In this document: positions 1 to 8,673 of the stretch, piece after piece | How positions within the stretch are numbered: position 1 is the stretch's first letter | Layout of the letters: each line of letters begins with the position of its first letter | Assembly (NCBI RefSeq): GCF_948948975.1 | Contig: NZ_CARBVX010000016.1 | Span: forward strand, 1 to 48,240 | Origin: an uncultured Lactobacillus sp. | Lineage (GTDB): Bacteria; Bacillota; Bacilli; Lactobacillales; Lactobacillaceae | Length of the DNA: 48,240 nucleotides | Direction: 5' to 3' | Translations under genes and position numbers: made by a program | The notes under the pieces: generated by a model | Databases searched by the model: none | What the model saw: the letters and a program-made list of their open reading frames with translations, nothing else | What the model was told of the DNA's origin: nothing

Positions 1-283
1 CAATATTATCTGAATTAATACCAGCAGCAGCCCAAATTCCATTTTCACCTGATGCGTCAGGTGCACTAGTATAGCGAAGAGGATTAGGGAGAAGATCTTC
101 ATCGTCGATCTTTTGGTGACTAATTACACTTTCGTAGTGTTTAGGTTGATCAGCTGGCATTACTACATCAAATCGCTCCGGAATAATAGTGCGACCGCCA
201 TCTTCACTACGGGCGATCATTGTTGAACCATCAATAGTTGCATCTTTTCCGACTAAGATAGTAGTACATTCGGTTGGTTTCAT
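1..283 (-). CDS. C69-family dipeptidase, N-terminal part (gene runs off the window)
   Basis: Reading leftwards from ATG at 283, 94 codons are open to the window edge. The start MKPTECTTILVGKDATIDGS and the following MIARSEDGG match the N-terminus of lactobacillal PepD-type dipeptidases. In that family the N-terminal Cys (Cys6 here, in ECTT) is the Ntn-hydrolase nucleophile, exposed by processing. These are cytoplasmic enzymes that hydrolyse dipeptides. A good ribosome binding site (AGAAAGGA) lies upstream, and a TACAAT -10-like box sits at 316-321 on the minus strand with a weak -35. The family call is firm. The paralogue cannot be decided, because lactobacilli often carry several and only the first fifth is visible. 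Confidence 0.85.
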   Translation of the reverse strand, partial: MKPTECTTILVGKDATIDGSTMIARSEDGGRTIIPERFDVVMPADQPKHYESVISHQKIDDEDLLPNPLRYTSAPDASGENGIWAAAGINSDNI

Positions 284-360
284 AAATAAAATCCTTTCTG
301 AATTCTTTACTTACTATTGTACGCGAAAATGTAAGGTCTTAGGAAATAATCTGGCACTAG

Positions 361-1188
361 TTAATGCTTTTCTCGATAGTATTTGGGACTAAGGCCAGTA
401 TAGCGTTTAAAAGCTTTTGAAAAAGTAAAGGCATCCGTATACCCGGTAATATTTGCAATTTGCTGAATAGCGTAATTACTGTTTAATAGTTTTTCTTTCG
501 CTTTTTCCATCCGTAATTGGGTAAGAAATGCTTGTGGAGAAAGGTTCAGATTTTTCTTAAAAATGCTGTATAAGTAGCTTCGAGATAGGTCGAGATCATT
601 ACATAGAGCACTAATTGTACAAGTAGAATTAGCAGAATTTTGTTCTAAATAATTAACCGCTAGACGCAATTCTTCATTAGAGTTTTTAGCTTTAGAATTT
701 AATTCAGCAGGATATTCGGTGATTAAGTGGTAAAAGAATGTATAGATTAATGACTCAATTAATACATCGCTAGCAAGGGAACTACGGTAGTGAAGTGAAT
801 CGAAAAGTTGTTTTAGGCTTTCGTAAGTTTCACTTGTTTGAAGCTGACGTAAATAATATTTTTTAGTCAACTTAGAATTGTCTAGTAATCCCTTGATTTT
901 TACACCTGAAAAACCAATCCAGAAGTATGACCAGGGTTCAGTGCCGTCAGCTTGATAAAAACAAGGTATATCCTTTGGAAGAAGGAAAATATCGCCAGCT
1001 TTTAAGCTCACAGCATGGTGATTAGCTACCGAAAAGGTTCCTTTACCTGATTGAATATAGTGAATGACATAGTTGTTACGGACATTATTACCCTTGAAAA
1101 AGTAGTTTGGAGGACAATTTTCTTGTCCAAAAAATAAAACTTTAGTCTCAATACTGTGATTGTTTAATGTATGATATTCACCATTCAT
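361..1188 (-). CDS. AraC-family transcriptional regulator of the adjacent sugar operon
   Basis: A 275-residue protein with an N-terminal cupin-like sugar-sensing domain (about residues 20-150; SGKGTFSV, AGDIFLLPKDIP) and a C-terminal pair of AraC helix-turn-helix motifs (about 175-275; LSRSYLYSIFKKNLNLSP and the family signature ending FKRYTGLSPKYYR). The frame is open upstream to 1287, but I place the start at ATG 1188. It is preceded by AGAGGA at good spacing, and the extra 33 residues are not typical of the family. It is divergent from the raffinose-type operon, as MsmR/RafR activators are in streptococci and lactobacilli. The role as activator in response to an alpha-galactoside is inferred from this position. 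It ends 77 bases from the dipeptidase start. Confidence 0.88.
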   Translation of the reverse strand: MNGEYHTLNNHSIETKVLFFGQENCPPNYFFKGNNVRNNYVIHYIQSGKGTFSVANHHAVSLKAGDIFLLPKDIPCFYQADGTEPWSYFWIGFSGVKIKGLLDNSKLTKKYYLRQLQTSETYESLKQLFDSLHYRSSLASDVLIESLIYTFFYHLITEYPAELNSKAKNSNEELRLAVNYLEQNSANSTCTISALCNDLDLSRSYLYSIFKKNLNLSPQAFLTQLRMEKAKEKLLNSNYAIQQIANITGYTDAFTFSKAFKRYTGLSPKYYREKH

Positions 1189-1341
1189 TGCTCTTATCCT
1201 CTTATCAAATTCCCATGTTAATGATGGATATATGTTTTCAAAAATATATTTAGTACTTATAATGATACCATTTTTACGGTAAAACATATCATTATGATTA
1301 AAAACAAATTGACATAATCTGACTTAATCTAGCTATTTTAT

Positions 1342-1387
1342 AAAGCGCATACATTCTGCATAATAAATATTGTTGAAAGCGAATACA
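1342..1387 (+). promoter_or_regulatory. Control region of the sugar operon: two direct repeats, one doubling as a cre-like site
   Basis: The 12-mer AAAGCGCATACA (1342-1353) recurs as AAAGCGAATACA (1376-1387), same strand, 34 bases apart. The second copy lies inside TGAAAGCGAATACA (1374-1387), which matches the CcpA cre consensus TGWAANCGNTNWCA except at one position. A CATAAT -10-like box (1359-1364) lies between the repeats, so the first copy would sit at about -35 (activator position) and the second just downstream of the start (roadblock position). A TTGACA also occurs at 1309-1314, with only weak -10 partners 17-19 bases on. Binding of the AraC regulator or CcpA is inference. Confidence 0.5.
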
Positions 1388-1408
1388 AAAAATAAAAGAG
1401 GGAAGATT

Positions 1409-3370
1409 ATGAAAGATAAAGATCAGGGAAAAATGTCACTGGGTGCTAGACTAGCATACAGTTTTGGTGCATTTGGTAATGATTCATTTTATGGATTACT
1501 ATCAGGATATTTAATTATGTTTATTACCTCGCATTTATTTAATACAGGTAATGCGGCTGAAGATGCCAGAATGATCAGTATGGTTACATTGATTATCATG
1601 GTGTTAAGAATTGTTGAATTATTTATTGATCCATTTATTGGAAATGCAATTGACAGAACTAAGACCCGGTGGGGCCATTTTAGACCATGGGTTGTAGTTG
1701 GTGGTAGCATTTCAGCTGTGATTTTATTGATATTGTTCACTAACTTAGGCGGACTTTACCAAAAGAATGCAATCTTATACATGATTGTTTTTGCAGTTCT
1801 ATACATCACAATGGATATCTTTTATTCATTTAAAGATGTTGGCTTTTGGTCAATGCTTCCATCTTTAACAACGAATTCTAGAGAACGAGAAAAAACTGCT
1901 ACTTATGCTCGTGTAGGATCTACTATTGGTGGTGGATTAGTTGGAATTCTAGTTATGCCAGCTGTTATCTACTTCTCAGCCCGTCCAACTTCTACGGGGG
2001 ATGATCGTGGTTGGTTCATTTTTGCAGCAATTATTTGCTCAATTGCATTTGTTTCTGCATGGTGTGTTGGTTTATTTACTAGAGAAGTTAACAGCGATAT
2101 TCGTAAAAATAAGAAAGATACTAAGGGAATTATTGGTATTTTTAAAGCTTTATCAGGTAATGATCAATTAATGTGGGTTGCACTTGCATACTTATTCTAT
2201 GGGGTTGCAATTAATATTACTGGATCTCTTGAGGTTTACTATTTTACATATATTATGGGAATGCCAAAAGCATTTTCTATTTTTTCAACGATTAATGTAT
2301 TCTTAGGAATTATTTCGACATCATTATTTCCACTTTTATCTAAAAAAATGAGTCGTAAGGCACTCTTTACTTCTTGTTTAGCTGTAATGCTTTGTGGAAT
2401 GGGATTATTTGCAGTAGCTGGAAGTAATTTACCACTGGTTTTGCTTGCTGCCTCAATTTTTGGCTTTCCACAACCAATGGTATTCTTAATCGTTTTAATG
2501 GTTATTACTGACTCAGTTGAATATGGTCAGTTAAAACTTGGGCATCGTGACGAATCACTTGCGTTGTCTGTTCGTCCATTAATTGATAAGTTTGGCGGTG
2601 CCGTTTCAAATGGTGTTGTTGGTCAAATTGCGATTATGGCTGGGATGACTACTGGTGCTACTGCTTCTTCAATTACAGCAGCTGGTAAGCTTAATTTTAA
2701 AATAATGATGTTCGCTGTACCTGCTGTTATGCTTGTAATTGCCATTTTAATTTTTGCAGGTAAAGTTATTTTAAGTGAAAAGAAACATGCAGAAATCGTA
2801 GCTGAGCTTGAAAAGACCTGGGGCAAGAAATTTGATAAGGATAGTGATAATGATGTTGATAGTGATGTCCTCATTGCCACTCCAATTTCTGGTGAATTGA
2901 TAAATTTAAACCAGGTTAATGACAAAACATTCTCATCTGGGTCAGTTGGGCAAGGCTTTGCAATTAAGCCAAGTGATGGAAAGGTCCTGGCTCCATTTGA
3001 TGCAACAGTTAGACAGGTCTTTACTACAAGACATGCAGTTGGACTAGTTGGTGATAACGGAGTAGTTCTACTAATTCATATTGGACTTGGAACGGTAGAA
3101 CTAAAGGGGACTGGATTTGTATCATATGTTGAACAGGGGCAAAGAGTAAAGAAGGGTCAAGAATTAATTGAATTCTGGGACCCCACTATTAAAAAGGCTG
3201 GTCTAGATGACACGGTTATTGTAATAGTAACAAATTCTGATAAGTTTGCAGATATTGACTTAGTGGCGAAAGCTGGTCAAGCCGTACAAGCAGAAGATAA
3301 TATTTTAGAATTAAAAGTAAAAAAAGAAGAACCAGTATTAGGAGGCGGAGAAGTTGAACCAACTAATTAA
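1409..3370 (+). CDS. LacS/RafP-type galactoside carrier with C-terminal IIA domain
   Basis: A 653-residue carrier of the GPH (glycoside-pentoside-hexuronide:cation) family. Twelve or so hydrophobic segments fill residues 1-465 (start LGARLAYSFGAFGNDSFYG; DPFIGNAIDRTKTRWGHFRPW is the family loop motif). A hydrophilic PTS EIIA-Glc-like domain follows at about 485-645 (IATPISGEL, SDGKVLAPFDA, LIHIGLGTV). His557 in LIHIGLGTV corresponds to the His phosphorylated by HPr in LacS, which tunes transport. The start is ATG 1409, preceded by GAGGGAAG; the frame is open to TTG 1370 but lacks a site there. It overlaps the alpha-galactosidase gene by 17 bases. Substrate is inferred from neighbours: raffinose, stachyose or melibiose rather than lactose. 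Confidence 0.9.
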   Translation: MKDKDQGKMSLGARLAYSFGAFGNDSFYGLLSGYLIMFITSHLFNTGNAAEDARMISMVTLIIMVLRIVELFIDPFIGNAIDRTKTRWGHFRPWVVVGGSISAVILLILFTNLGGLYQKNAILYMIVFAVLYITMDIFYSFKDVGFWSMLPSLTTNSREREKTATYARVGSTIGGGLVGILVMPAVIYFSARPTSTGDDRGWFIFAAIICSIAFVSAWCVGLFTREVNSDIRKNKKDTKGIIGIFKALSGNDQLMWVALAYLFYGVAINITGSLEVYYFTYIMGMPKAFSIFSTINVFLGIISTSLFPLLSKKMSRKALFTSCLAVMLCGMGLFAVAGSNLPLVLLAASIFGFPQPMVFLIVLMVITDSVEYGQLKLGHRDESLALSVRPLIDKFGGAVSNGVVGQIAIMAGMTTGATASSITAAGKLNFKIMMFAVPAVMLVIAILIFAGKVILSEKKHAEIVAELEKTWGKKFDKDSDNDVDSDVLIATPISGELINLNQVNDKTFSSGSVGQGFAIKPSDGKVLAPFDATVRQVFTTRHAVGLVGDNGVVLLIHIGLGTVELKGTGFVSYVEQGQRVKKGQELIEFWDPTIKKAGLDDTVIVIVTNSDKFADIDLVAKAGQAVQAEDNILELKVKKEEPVLGGGEVEPTN

Positions 3371-5552
3371 TTTTGATAAAAAAAATAAAGTTTTTCATTT
3401 ACATAATGATCAAATTTCATACTTATTAGCAGTTGAAGATGGAAATACACTTGCTCACGTGTATTTTGGTAAAACAATTAAACAATATCATGGGCAATTA
3501 CGCTATCCGCGAGTAGACCGAGGCTTTTCTGGTAATTTACCGGGCTCACTAGATAGAACTTTTTCACGTGATTCTTTACCAAAAGAATACAGTACAGCTG
3601 GTGAAATGGATTACCATACTCCAGCAGCAGTAGTTCGCCAAAAGGATGGATCTAACGCATTATTTTTAACTTACCATGGTTATAAAATTGTGGCCGGAAA
3701 GCCCGATTTAGCAGGATTGCCACATTCCTTTGTTGAAAATAATGATGAAGCTGAAACTTTAATTATCAATTTACTTGATGAAAAGAGCAAAATTAAATTT
3801 GAATTAGCTTATACAATTTATCGTGATTATCCAGTAATTACCCGTTCAGTAAAAGTTGTTAATAATGGTGAAGATACAGTTAATATTGAAAAAGTTGCTT
3901 CAATGCAAATTGATTTTGTTGATCGTGACTTTGAATCAATTACTTTACCTGGTGCGCATGCACATGAAAGACGAGTAGAACGTAGCAAAATCAATCAAGG
4001 TATTCATGTTTATTCAAGCCATCGCGGCACTTCTAGTCATCAAATGAATCCATTTATGGCATTAGTTGATCCTGATACAACCGAATTTGCTGGGGATGCT
4101 TACGGATTTGTCTTCGTTTACTCTGGTAATCACAAGTTTGAAGTGGAAAAAGACCAATTTGCTCAAACTCACGTCAATATTGGCATTAATAATTTTAACT
4201 TTAATTGGGAGTTGAAGCCAAAAGATAGCTTCCAAACGCCAGAAGTCTTAATGACTTATTCTAATCAAGGTTTAAATAAGATGAGCCAAGCATTTCATAG
4301 CTTGATTCATGATCGGATTATTCGTAGTAAGTACAAAGATCAAGTTCGGCCAATTTTAGTAAATAATTGGGAAGCAACTTACTTCGACTTTGATGAAGAA
4401 AAATTAAAACCAATTGTAGATGATGCCAAAGAAATGGGTATTGAAATGTTTGTCCTTGATGATGGTTGGTTTGGTCATCGTGATGATGATAATTCTTCAC
4501 TAGGAGATTGGAGTGTTTTTGAAAAGAAATTCCCGCATGGATTAGATCATTTTGCTAATTATGTCCATGACCAAGGGTTAAAATTTGGCCTTTGGTTTGA
4601 GCCAGAAATGATCTCAATGGATTCAAACTTATATAGAGAGCATCCTGACTATTTAATGCATGTTCCAGGAAGAACTCCAAGTCCATCTCGTAATCAATAT
4701 GTTCTGGATTTAGGTAGAAAAGAAGTTCGTGACAACATATTTGAGCAAATGAATAAGATTCTTGAATCAGGTAAGATTGATTACATTAAATGGGATATGA
4801 ATCGTCACTTGTCAGATATTTATGAAGCAGATTTGCCAGCTGCAAGACAGGGAGAAACTTACCATCGTTATGTCTTAGGACTTTATGATCTGCTTGAAAG
4901 GCTAGTTGATACTTATCCAAACCTATTAATTGAAGGCTGTTCTGGTGGTGGTGGGCGCTTCGATGCTGGTATGGCATATTACAATCCACAGATTTGGGCT
5001 AGCGATGATAGTGATGCAATTGATAGATTAAGTATTCAATATGGCACTAGTTTAGCTTATCCACAATCAATGATGACTTCTCATGTTTCAGTTAGTCCAA
5101 ATGAACAAAATGGTCGAATTACACCATTTAAGACACGTGGAATTGTAGCAATGTGGGGTGATTTAGGTTATGAACTTGATTTAACTAAGATGAGCAAAGA
5201 GGATCGTCAAGCAGTTAAAGAGCAGGTGGCAGAATATAAAAAAATTAGAGAAGTTACCCAATATGGGACTTTTTACCGCTTAAAGTCTACTCAAACTAGT
5301 AATCAATGTGCTTGGGAAACGGTCTCAAAAGATAAAAATGAAGCTGTTTTGTCAGTAGTTAAAGTAATGGCAAGTGCTCAACCGTATTTAACTAAGACTA
5401 AAATGGTTGGACTTGATCCAGAAAAGTACTATGAAGATCAAAATACTCATGAAGTATACGGCGGAGATGAATTGATGAATTTAGGAATTTATGATCCAGT
5501 TGAACACGGTGATTTCAAGGCCTATATTTATCACTTTAAAGCAATAGATTAG
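3354..5552 (+). CDS. Alpha-galactosidase, GH36
   Basis: Cytoplasmic enzyme that removes terminal alpha-1,6-galactose from melibiose, raffinose and stachyose. Its 732 residues match the usual length of GH36 bacterial enzymes (about 730). Visible GH36 landmarks are [31 protein letters not shown] with nucleophile Asp481, and [12 protein letters not shown] with acid/base Asp551. The 70-residue spacing equals that of the Geobacillus AgaA/AgaB pair (478/548). There is no signal peptide, consistent with intracellular hydrolysis after uptake by the upstream carrier. Translation starts at TTG 3354 inside the carrier gene, behind GGAGGCGGAG. The gene is usually called melA, aga or agaA in lactobacilli, so I leave the symbol open. 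Confidence 0.95.
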   Translation: MNQLINFDKKNKVFHLHNDQISYLLAVEDGNTLAHVYFGKTIKQYHGQLRYPRVDRGFSGNLPGSLDRTFSRDSLPKEYSTAGEMDYHTPAAVVRQKDGSNALFLTYHGYKIVAGKPDLAGLPHSFVENNDEAETLIINLLDEKSKIKFELAYTIYRDYPVITRSVKVVNNGEDTVNIEKVASMQIDFVDRDFESITLPGAHAHERRVERSKINQGIHVYSSHRGTSSHQMNPFMALVDPDTTEFAGDAYGFVFVYSGNHKFEVEKDQFAQTHVNIGINNFNFNWELKPKDSFQTPEVLMTYSNQGLNKMSQAFHSLIHDRIIRSKYKDQVRPILVNNWEATYFDFDEEKLKPIVDDAKEMGIEMFVLDDGWFGHRDDDNSSLGDWSVFEKKFPHGLDHFANYVHDQGLKFGLWFEPEMISMDSNLYREHPDYLMHVPGRTPSPSRNQYVLDLGRKEVRDNIFEQMNKILESGKIDYIKWDMNRHLSDIYEADLPAARQGETYHRYVLGLYDLLERLVDTYPNLLIEGCSGGGGRFDAGMAYYNPQIWASDDSDAIDRLSIQYGTSLAYPQSMMTSHVSVSPNEQNGRITPFKTRGIVAMWGDLGYELDLTKMSKEDRQAVKEQVAEYKKIREVTQYGTFYRLKSTQTSNQCAWETVSKDKNEAVLSVVKVMASAQPYLTKTKMVGLDPEKYYEDQNTHEVYGGDELMNLGIYDPVEHGDFKAYIYHFKAID

Positions 5553-5562
5553 GAATATAGTA

Positions 5563-7005
5563 ATGGCAATTTCAAATAAAGTAATGCTCATAACCTATCC
5601 AGATAGTTTAGGTAAAAATATTAAAGATTTAGATGAAGTACTACACACAGATTTAAAAGGTGCTGTTGGAGGAGTTCATTTGTTACCATTCTTTCCCTCA
5701 ACTGGTGACCGCGGATTTGCTCCAACAGATTATTCAATGGTTGATCCTCAATTTGGAGATTGGTCTGATGTCGAAAAGTTAGGCGAAGACTACTACCTTA
5801 TGTTTGATTTTATGATTAATCATATTTCTCGCCAGTCTAAATATTACCGTGACTTTCAAAAAAATAAGGATCAAAGTCCATATGCTGATTTATTTTTGAG
5901 TTGGGATAAGTTCTGGCCTAAGAATCGACCAACACAAAAAGATATTGACCTTATTTACAAGAGAAAAGATCATGCTCCATATCAGGAAATTACTTTTGCG
6001 GATGGAAGTAAGGAAAAACTCTGGAATACTTTCGGTGAAGAGCAAATTGATCTTGATGTTCGCAAAGATGTAACTAAACAGTTTATTAAGCAGACTTTAA
6101 ATAATTTAATTGATCATGGCAGTGACATCATTCGACTAGATGCGTTTGCTTATGCTGTTAAGAAGCTAGATACTAATGACTTTTTCGTAGAACCAGAAAT
6201 TTGGGATCTATTGAAAGAAGTTCAAGATGATATTTCAGCTAAAGGCGCGCTAATTTTGCCTGAAATTCATGAACACTATTCAATGCCATTTAAGATTGCA
6301 AAACACGGTTACTTTATTTATGATTTTGCCTTACCAATGGTGGTGCTTTATTCACTATATAGTGGTAAAAGTCAGCGTCTTGCTTCATGGCTAAAAAAGA
6401 GTCCAATGAAGCAGTTTACGACATTAGATACTCATGATGGAATTGGTGTAGTAGATGCTCGTGATATCTTAACTCCGAATGAGATAGAATACACAAGCAA
6501 TGAATTGTATAAGGTCGGCGCTAATGTTAAAAAGAAATACTCAAGTGCGGAATATCATAACCTCGATATTTATCAAATAAACTCTACTTTCTACTCTGCA
6601 CTTGGTGATGATGATAAAAAATACTTTATGGCTCGACTTTTACAAGTATTTGCACCTGGAATTCCCCAAGTCTATTATGTTGGAATGCTTGCTGGTAAAA
6701 ATGATATTCAACTTCTTGAAAAGACAAAAGAAGGTCGAAATATTAATCGTCATTATTATGGTCGTGAAGAAATTCATGAAGAAGTTCAACGTCCCGTTGT
6801 TAGTTCTTTAATTAACTTATTAAGATTTAGAAATAATGAAGCGGCATTTGATTTGAATGGAAGTATTGAAGTTACTACTCCTACTGAAAATGAAATTCAC
6901 ATTATCCGTTTGAATCAGGACAAAACACGAAAAGCAGAATTACGTGCAAACTTAGAAACCTTAGCTTATAAAGTGTTAGTGAATGGGCGAGAGATGGCTT
7001 TTTAA
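5563..7005 (+). CDS. gtfA: Sucrose phosphorylase, GH13
   Basis: Converts sucrose plus phosphate to alpha-glucose-1-phosphate plus fructose in the cytoplasm, saving one ATP per sucrose. The protein has 480 residues, as usual for lactobacillal GtfA. GH13 catalytic residues are visible: nucleophile Asp193 (IIRLDAFAY), acid/base Glu234 (LPEIHEHY) and transition-state Asp292 (LDTHDG). These lie one or two residues off the Bifidobacterium adolescentis triad. It starts 10 bases after the alpha-galactosidase stop with AGGA overlapping that stop, so the two are one operon. Together the three genes import raffinose-type sugars, release galactose and split the remaining sucrose. No fructokinase or Leloir genes lie in the window. 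Confidence 0.95.
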   Translation: MAISNKVMLITYPDSLGKNIKDLDEVLHTDLKGAVGGVHLLPFFPSTGDRGFAPTDYSMVDPQFGDWSDVEKLGEDYYLMFDFMINHISRQSKYYRDFQKNKDQSPYADLFLSWDKFWPKNRPTQKDIDLIYKRKDHAPYQEITFADGSKEKLWNTFGEEQIDLDVRKDVTKQFIKQTLNNLIDHGSDIIRLDAFAYAVKKLDTNDFFVEPEIWDLLKEVQDDISAKGALILPEIHEHYSMPFKIAKHGYFIYDFALPMVVLYSLYSGKSQRLASWLKKSPMKQFTTLDTHDGIGVVDARDILTPNEIEYTSNELYKVGANVKKKYSSAEYHNLDIYQINSTFYSALGDDDKKYFMARLLQVFAPGIPQVYYVGMLAGKNDIQLLEKTKEGRNINRHYYGREEIHEEVQRPVVSSLINLLRFRNNEAAFDLNGSIEVTTPTENEIHIIRLNQDKTRKAELRANLETLAYKVLVNGREMAF

Positions 7006-7029
7006 TACAAACTATAAATATTTTTGAAG

Positions 7030-7063
7030 AAGAATTAGGTAGAAATTGCTTAATTCTTTTTTT
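7030..7063 (+). terminator. Intrinsic terminator of the sugar operon
   Basis: AAGAATTA (7030-7037) pairs with TAATTCTT (7051-7058) around a 13-base loop, and T residues run to 7063. The stem is AT-only, so it is weak, but it is well placed 25 bases after the sucrose phosphorylase stop. Confidence 0.55.
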
Positions 7064-7102
7064 GAAGCAGATCTAGAAACTAAGTTTATAGACAATATAA
7101 GG

Positions 7103-7108
7103 TATAAT
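7103..7108 (+). promoter_or_regulatory. -10 box of the glyA promoter
   Basis: A perfect TATAAT lies 44 bases before the glyA start, after the upstream terminator. The expected -35 region (about 7080-7085) is poor and there is no TG extension. Confidence 0.45.
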
Positions 7109-7152
7109 TTGATTAATGAAAAAATTCTGCAAGCATGGGAGGAATCATATAG

Positions 7153-8388
7153 ATGAATTATGGAGAAAAATCACCTGCACTTTGGGATGCAATTAAAAGT
7201 GAAGAGAAAAGACAAGAAGATACAATTGAATTAATTGCATCAGAAAATATTGTTTCCGATGCTGTCCGAGAAGCACAAGGATCTGTTCTAACAAATAAAT
7301 ATGCAGAAGGATATCCCGGGAAAAGATACTATGGTGGCTGTCAATATATTGATAAGGTAGAACAATTGGCAATTGACTATGCCAAAAAATTATTTAATGC
7401 AGAATATGCCAATGTTCAGCCTCATTCTGGTTCCCAAGCAAACATGACAGTTTATAATGCTTTGCTAAAGCCAGGAGATACGATTTTAGGGATGGGTATG
7501 GATGCTGGCGGTCATCTTACGCATGGTTCAAAGGTTAACTTTTCAGGAAAAATTTTTAATTCTATTACTTATGACTTAAATTCTGAAACTGAAGAATTGG
7601 ATTTTGATCGAATTAGACAGATTGCTATAGAGAAGAAGCCAAAATTAATTATTGCTGGTGCTTCTGCTTATAGCAGAATTATTGATTGGCAGAAGTTTCG
7701 TGAGATTGCGGATGAAGTTGGCGCCTACCTAATGGTTGATATGGCGCATATTGCAGGTTTAGTTGCAACGGGAGCACATCCGAGCCCAGTTCCTATAGCT
7801 GACGTTGTTACAACAACTACACATAAAACTTTGCGTGGTCCGCGTGGAGGAATGATTCTATCTAACAATAAAGAATTAGGGAAGAAAATTGATTCGGCTC
7901 TCTTTCCAGGAACGCAAGGTGGCCCACTAGAGCATGTTATTGCTGCAAAGGCGCAAACTTTTTATGAAGATTTACAGCCAGAATTTACTCAATACATTGA
8001 TCAAGTAATTAAGAATTCAAAAGCCATGGCTGAAGAATTTAAAAATAGCAAAAATATTCGCGTGGTTTCAGGTGGAACTGATAATCACTTGATGATTATT
8101 GATATTACCAAGACCGGCGTAACAGGAAAAGATGCCCAAAATTTACTAGACTCTGTGAATATTACGACTAACAAAGAATCTATTCCTGGCGATAAACGAA
8201 GTCCATTTATTACTAGTGGATTGAGAATTGGAACACCAGCAATAACTAGTCGGGGCTTTAAGGAATCTGATGCTAAAGAAGTTGCTAAAATAATTATTGA
8301 AGTTTTGGATAATCCTGAAGATGCAGGAGTCCTAGCTCAGGCAAGAGAAAGAGTTAAGGGGTTAATTCAGAGATATCCAATTAAATAA
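7153..8388 (+). CDS. glyA: Serine hydroxymethyltransferase
   Basis: PLP enzyme interconverting serine plus tetrahydrofolate with glycine plus 5,10-methylene-THF, the main one-carbon source for thymidylate and purines. The 411 residues match the bacterial family. Landmarks are [12 protein letters not shown] near the N-terminus, [26 protein letters not shown], and [16 protein letters not shown] with the PLP lysine Lys225. Start ATG 7153 is preceded by GGGAGG. There is no terminator between glyA and the next transcription unit, so glyA transcripts may run into the trpX leader. Confidence 0.98.
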   Translation: MNYGEKSPALWDAIKSEEKRQEDTIELIASENIVSDAVREAQGSVLTNKYAEGYPGKRYYGGCQYIDKVEQLAIDYAKKLFNAEYANVQPHSGSQANMTVYNALLKPGDTILGMGMDAGGHLTHGSKVNFSGKIFNSITYDLNSETEELDFDRIRQIAIEKKPKLIIAGASAYSRIIDWQKFREIADEVGAYLMVDMAHIAGLVATGAHPSPVPIADVVTTTTHKTLRGPRGGMILSNNKELGKKIDSALFPGTQGGPLEHVIAAKAQTFYEDLQPEFTQYIDQVIKNSKAMAEEFKNSKNIRVVSGGTDNHLMIIDITKTGVTGKDAQNLLDSVNITTNKESIPGDKRSPFITSGLRIGTPAITSRGFKESDAKEVAKIIIEVLDNPEDAGVLAQARERVKGLIQRYPIK

Positions 8389-8394
8389 AAGCTA

Positions 8395-8423
8395 TTGACA
8401 GAAAAATATAAGCCAATTACAAT
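8395..8423 (+). promoter_or_regulatory. Promoter of the trpX-type leader and transporter
   Basis: TTGACA (8395-8400), a 17-base spacer and TACAAT (8418-8423): a near-consensus sigma-A promoter starting seven bases after the glyA stop. Transcription would begin near 8430, leaving an untranslated stretch of about 20 bases before the leader peptide. Confidence 0.8.
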
Positions 8424-8450
8424 ATAATTAAATTTTTTAAGGAGTAGTTA

Positions 8451-8504
8451 ATGATGAATACACAAGCTAAGTTTATGAAAAATAATCGTTGGCAAGGCCA
8501 GTAA
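8451..8504 (+). CDS. Leader peptide of 17 codons with one Trp codon
   Basis: The frame begins ATGATG (8451 or 8454), preceded by AAGGAG at 8439-8444, a better site than many real genes here have. It encodes MMNTQAKFMKNNRWQGQ and stops at TAA 8502-8504, two bases before segment 1 of the attenuator. The single TGG is at 8490-8492. Its last codons GGC CAG form the 5' strand of the junction helix (8497-8501). I read it as a cis-acting leader peptide whose translation sets RNA folding. With only one Trp codon it could also be an arrest peptide, and the sequence alone cannot tell which. Confidence 0.7.
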   Translation: MMNTQAKFMKNNRWQGQ

Positions 8505-8573
8505 ATCAGGTTGTTAAGCAAGATGCAACCTGAAAGATTCAGATTGTATCTGTGCTGGCTGTGTATTTATTGT

Positions 8574-8610
8574 GGTCTGCATGGAGTAACATGCAGACCT
8601 TTTTCTTTTT
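8574..8610 (+). terminator. Leader terminator 1
   Basis: A perfect 10-bp stem, GGTCTGCATG (8574-8583) with CATGCAGACC (8590-8599), has a six-base loop and is followed by TTTTTCTTTTT. This is a strong intrinsic terminator 64 bases before the trpX start codon. Confidence 0.9.
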
Positions 8611-8626
8611 GTGATAAAAAAGTAAC

Positions 8627-8662
8627 AGGAATCTGCATGTAAAAGTAGATTCCTATTTTTTT
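8627..8662 (+). terminator. Leader terminator 2, abutting the trpX ribosome binding site
   Basis: AGGAATCTGC (8627-8636) pairs with GTAGATTCCT (8645-8654): 10 bp with one G-U pair and an eight-base loop, then ATTTTTTT. The GGAG ribosome binding site starts at 8663, directly after the T tract, so any transcript of the transporter must pass through this hairpin. Confidence 0.85.
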
Positions 8663-8673
8663 GGAGAAAAATT

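Larger units (their letters stand above)
8430..8673 (+). ncRNA. Structured attenuator leader of the TrpX-type ABC transporter
   Basis: The roughly 245-base 5' leader holds a short Trp-containing reading frame and six segments with alternative pairings. Segment 1 (8506-8513) pairs perfectly with 2 (8526-8533). Part of 2 (8523-8530) also pairs with 3 (8574-8582, one bulged C). Segment 3 (8574-8583) pairs perfectly with 4 (8590-8599), giving terminator 1. Segment 4 (8590-8597) also pairs perfectly with 5 (8632-8639). Segment 5 (8627-8636) pairs with 6 (8645-8654), giving terminator 2. A closing helix 8497-8501/8555-8559 and a small hairpin 8540-8552 would make a three-way junction with 1:2. There is no T-box AGGGTGGNACCGCG element. 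Regulation by tryptophan or its charged tRNA is inferred from the leader codon and the transporter family. Confidence 0.75.

Noticed and set aside
1189..1287. Extended N-terminus of the AraC regulator
   Set aside because: The frame is open, but the extra 33 residues lack a ribosome binding site and would overlap the likely promoter region; ATG 1188 has a good site.
1370..1408. Upstream TTG start of the sugar carrier
   Set aside because: No ribosome binding site, it overlaps the operator-like repeats, and ATG 1409 has GAGGGAAG at proper spacing.
8430..8673. T-box riboswitch before the TrpX-type transporter
   Set aside because: The conserved T-box antiterminator sequence (AGGGTGGNACCGCG-like) and the long specifier stem are absent; a translated leader peptide and alternative hairpins fit better.
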